From: Celerinatantimonas yamalensis
GTDB lineage: Bacteria; Pseudomonadota; Gammaproteobacteria; Enterobacterales; Celerinatantimonadaceae
DNA length: 64,000 bases
Direction of reading: 5' to 3'
NCBI RefSeq assembly: GCF_046054155.1
Contig: NZ_JBEQCT010000002.1
Coordinates: 496,001 to 560,000, forward strand
The position numbers were made by a program, and so were the translations under genes. Of this stretch, positions 63,608 to 64,000 are shown in pieces; within the stretch, counting starts at the first letter, position 1; each line of letters opens with the position of its first letter. Below the pieces are notes generated by a model. The model saw only the letters and a list, made by a program, of their open reading frames with translations, searched no databases and was not told where the DNA came from.

Positions 63608-64000
63608 TTATAAGGAAAAATCCCGCAACTGATCACTAAGAAATTCGTCTTCATCAGACGAACTGAGATCATCGGCAATCTGCATATCCCAGTTTTCCGA
63701 TGACCATATTTCAAATTTGTTAAGCTGGCCAACCAACATCACTTGCTTGTCTAAATTCGCATGTAAACGCAGAGGCGCTGAAATCAACAACCGGCCATTC
63801 TTATCCATTTGGCAATCATCAGCATATCCCAATAGCAAGCGTTGTAATCGTCGCTCAACCGGGTTCATACTCGACAATTTACGCAGTTTTTGTTCGATTG
63901 CTTCCCACTCATTCAGTGGATATAACAATAAACAATTCAATGTGATATCTACAGTGCTGACCATCATTCCTTGGCACTCTTCGAATAAATACTCACGATA
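63608..64000 (-). CDS. mraZ: Transcriptional regulator MraZ, N-terminus cut by window edge
   Basis: The last 130 codons are present; the reading frame runs off the right edge (YREYLFEECQG precedes the first in-window ATG), so about 20 N-terminal residues are missing. The second AbrB-like DXXXR repeat is clear in CQMDKNGRLLISAPLRLHAN, preceded by SSMNPVERRLQRLLLGYADD. MraZ binds repeats in its own promoter and controls the division/wall cluster of which it is the first gene. Confidence 0.96.
   Translation of the reverse strand, partial: YREYLFEECQGMMVSTVDITLNCLLLYPLNEWEAIEQKLRKLSSMNPVERRLQRLLLGYADDCQMDKNGRLLISAPLRLHANLDKQVMLVGQLNKFEIWSSENWDMQIADDLSSSDEDEFLSDQLRDFSL

Noticed and set aside
1..64000. 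tRNA or rRNA genes, CRISPR arrays, prophage, restriction or toxin-antitoxin systems
   Set aside because: No cloverleaf-like sequence, regularly spaced repeats or matching proteins were seen; nearly all of the window is accounted for by conserved housekeeping genes.

Overview
The window is a stretch of gammaproteobacterial chromosome. Protein-level resemblance to Escherichia coli housekeeping genes is high throughout. It also carries MotX (part of Na+-driven polar flagellar motors) and a DciA-type helicase loader, which points to the Vibrio/Shewanella/Aeromonas/Celerinatantimonas side of the class rather than to enterics. I cannot fix the genus from the sequence alone. No rRNA, tRNA, CRISPR array, intact insertion sequence or prophage gene was found. 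Gene starts were adjusted by homology and ribosome-binding sites where the longest open frame was clearly too long.

Layout. (1) 1-8930: hexuronate (galacturonate/glucuronate) catabolism: uxaB (cut by the left edge), uxaC, exuT, then a 1.5-kb AT-rich gap, a TRAP transporter dctPQM and the regulator exuR. Six ATACCAAT/ATTGGTAT elements in the promoter regions look like ExuR/UxuR operators, with FNR-like and CRP-like sites nearby. (2) 9093-14565: cheX, a 2-Cys peroxiredoxin, dnaB, an fpr plus MOSC/2Fe-2S (ycbX-type) pair, then rpsF-priB-rpsR-rplI. (3) 15988-23874: rnr-rlmB, motX behind a sigma-28-like promoter, mdh, an arginine-type binding protein, argR, a P-II gene behind a sigma-54-like promoter with an NtrC-like site, and yacL. 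(4) 23993-37044: acnB, a secreted esterase, lpdA-aceF-aceE-pdhR (PdhR box present) and ampE-ampD. (5) 37209-43112, plus strand: type IV pilin and pilBCD, coaE, zapD, yacG. (6) 43136-64000, almost all minus: mutT, secA, a small ORF, dciA (plus strand), lpxC, and the division/cell-wall cluster ftsZ-ftsA-ftsQ-murC-murG-ftsW-murD-mraY-murF-murE-ftsI-ftsL-rsmH-mraZ (mraZ cut by the right edge).

How it works together. Blocks 4-6 reproduce, in reverse, the order of the E. coli 2-minute region (mraZ to yacL), without ddlB and with the pilus genes and an esterase added. Blocks 2-3 resemble the E. coli rpsF/rnr and argR-mdh neighbourhoods. The accessory interest lies in block 1, where two unrelated uptake systems, two catabolic enzymes and their repressor appear to form one regulon, and in the promoter-level signals (sigma-28, sigma-54/NtrC, FNR, CRP, ArgR, PdhR). 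I found no clear previously undescribed multi-gene system. The least explained items are the 1.5-kb gene-free gap at 3669-5206, the small ORF in front of secA and the YcbX-Fpr pair.
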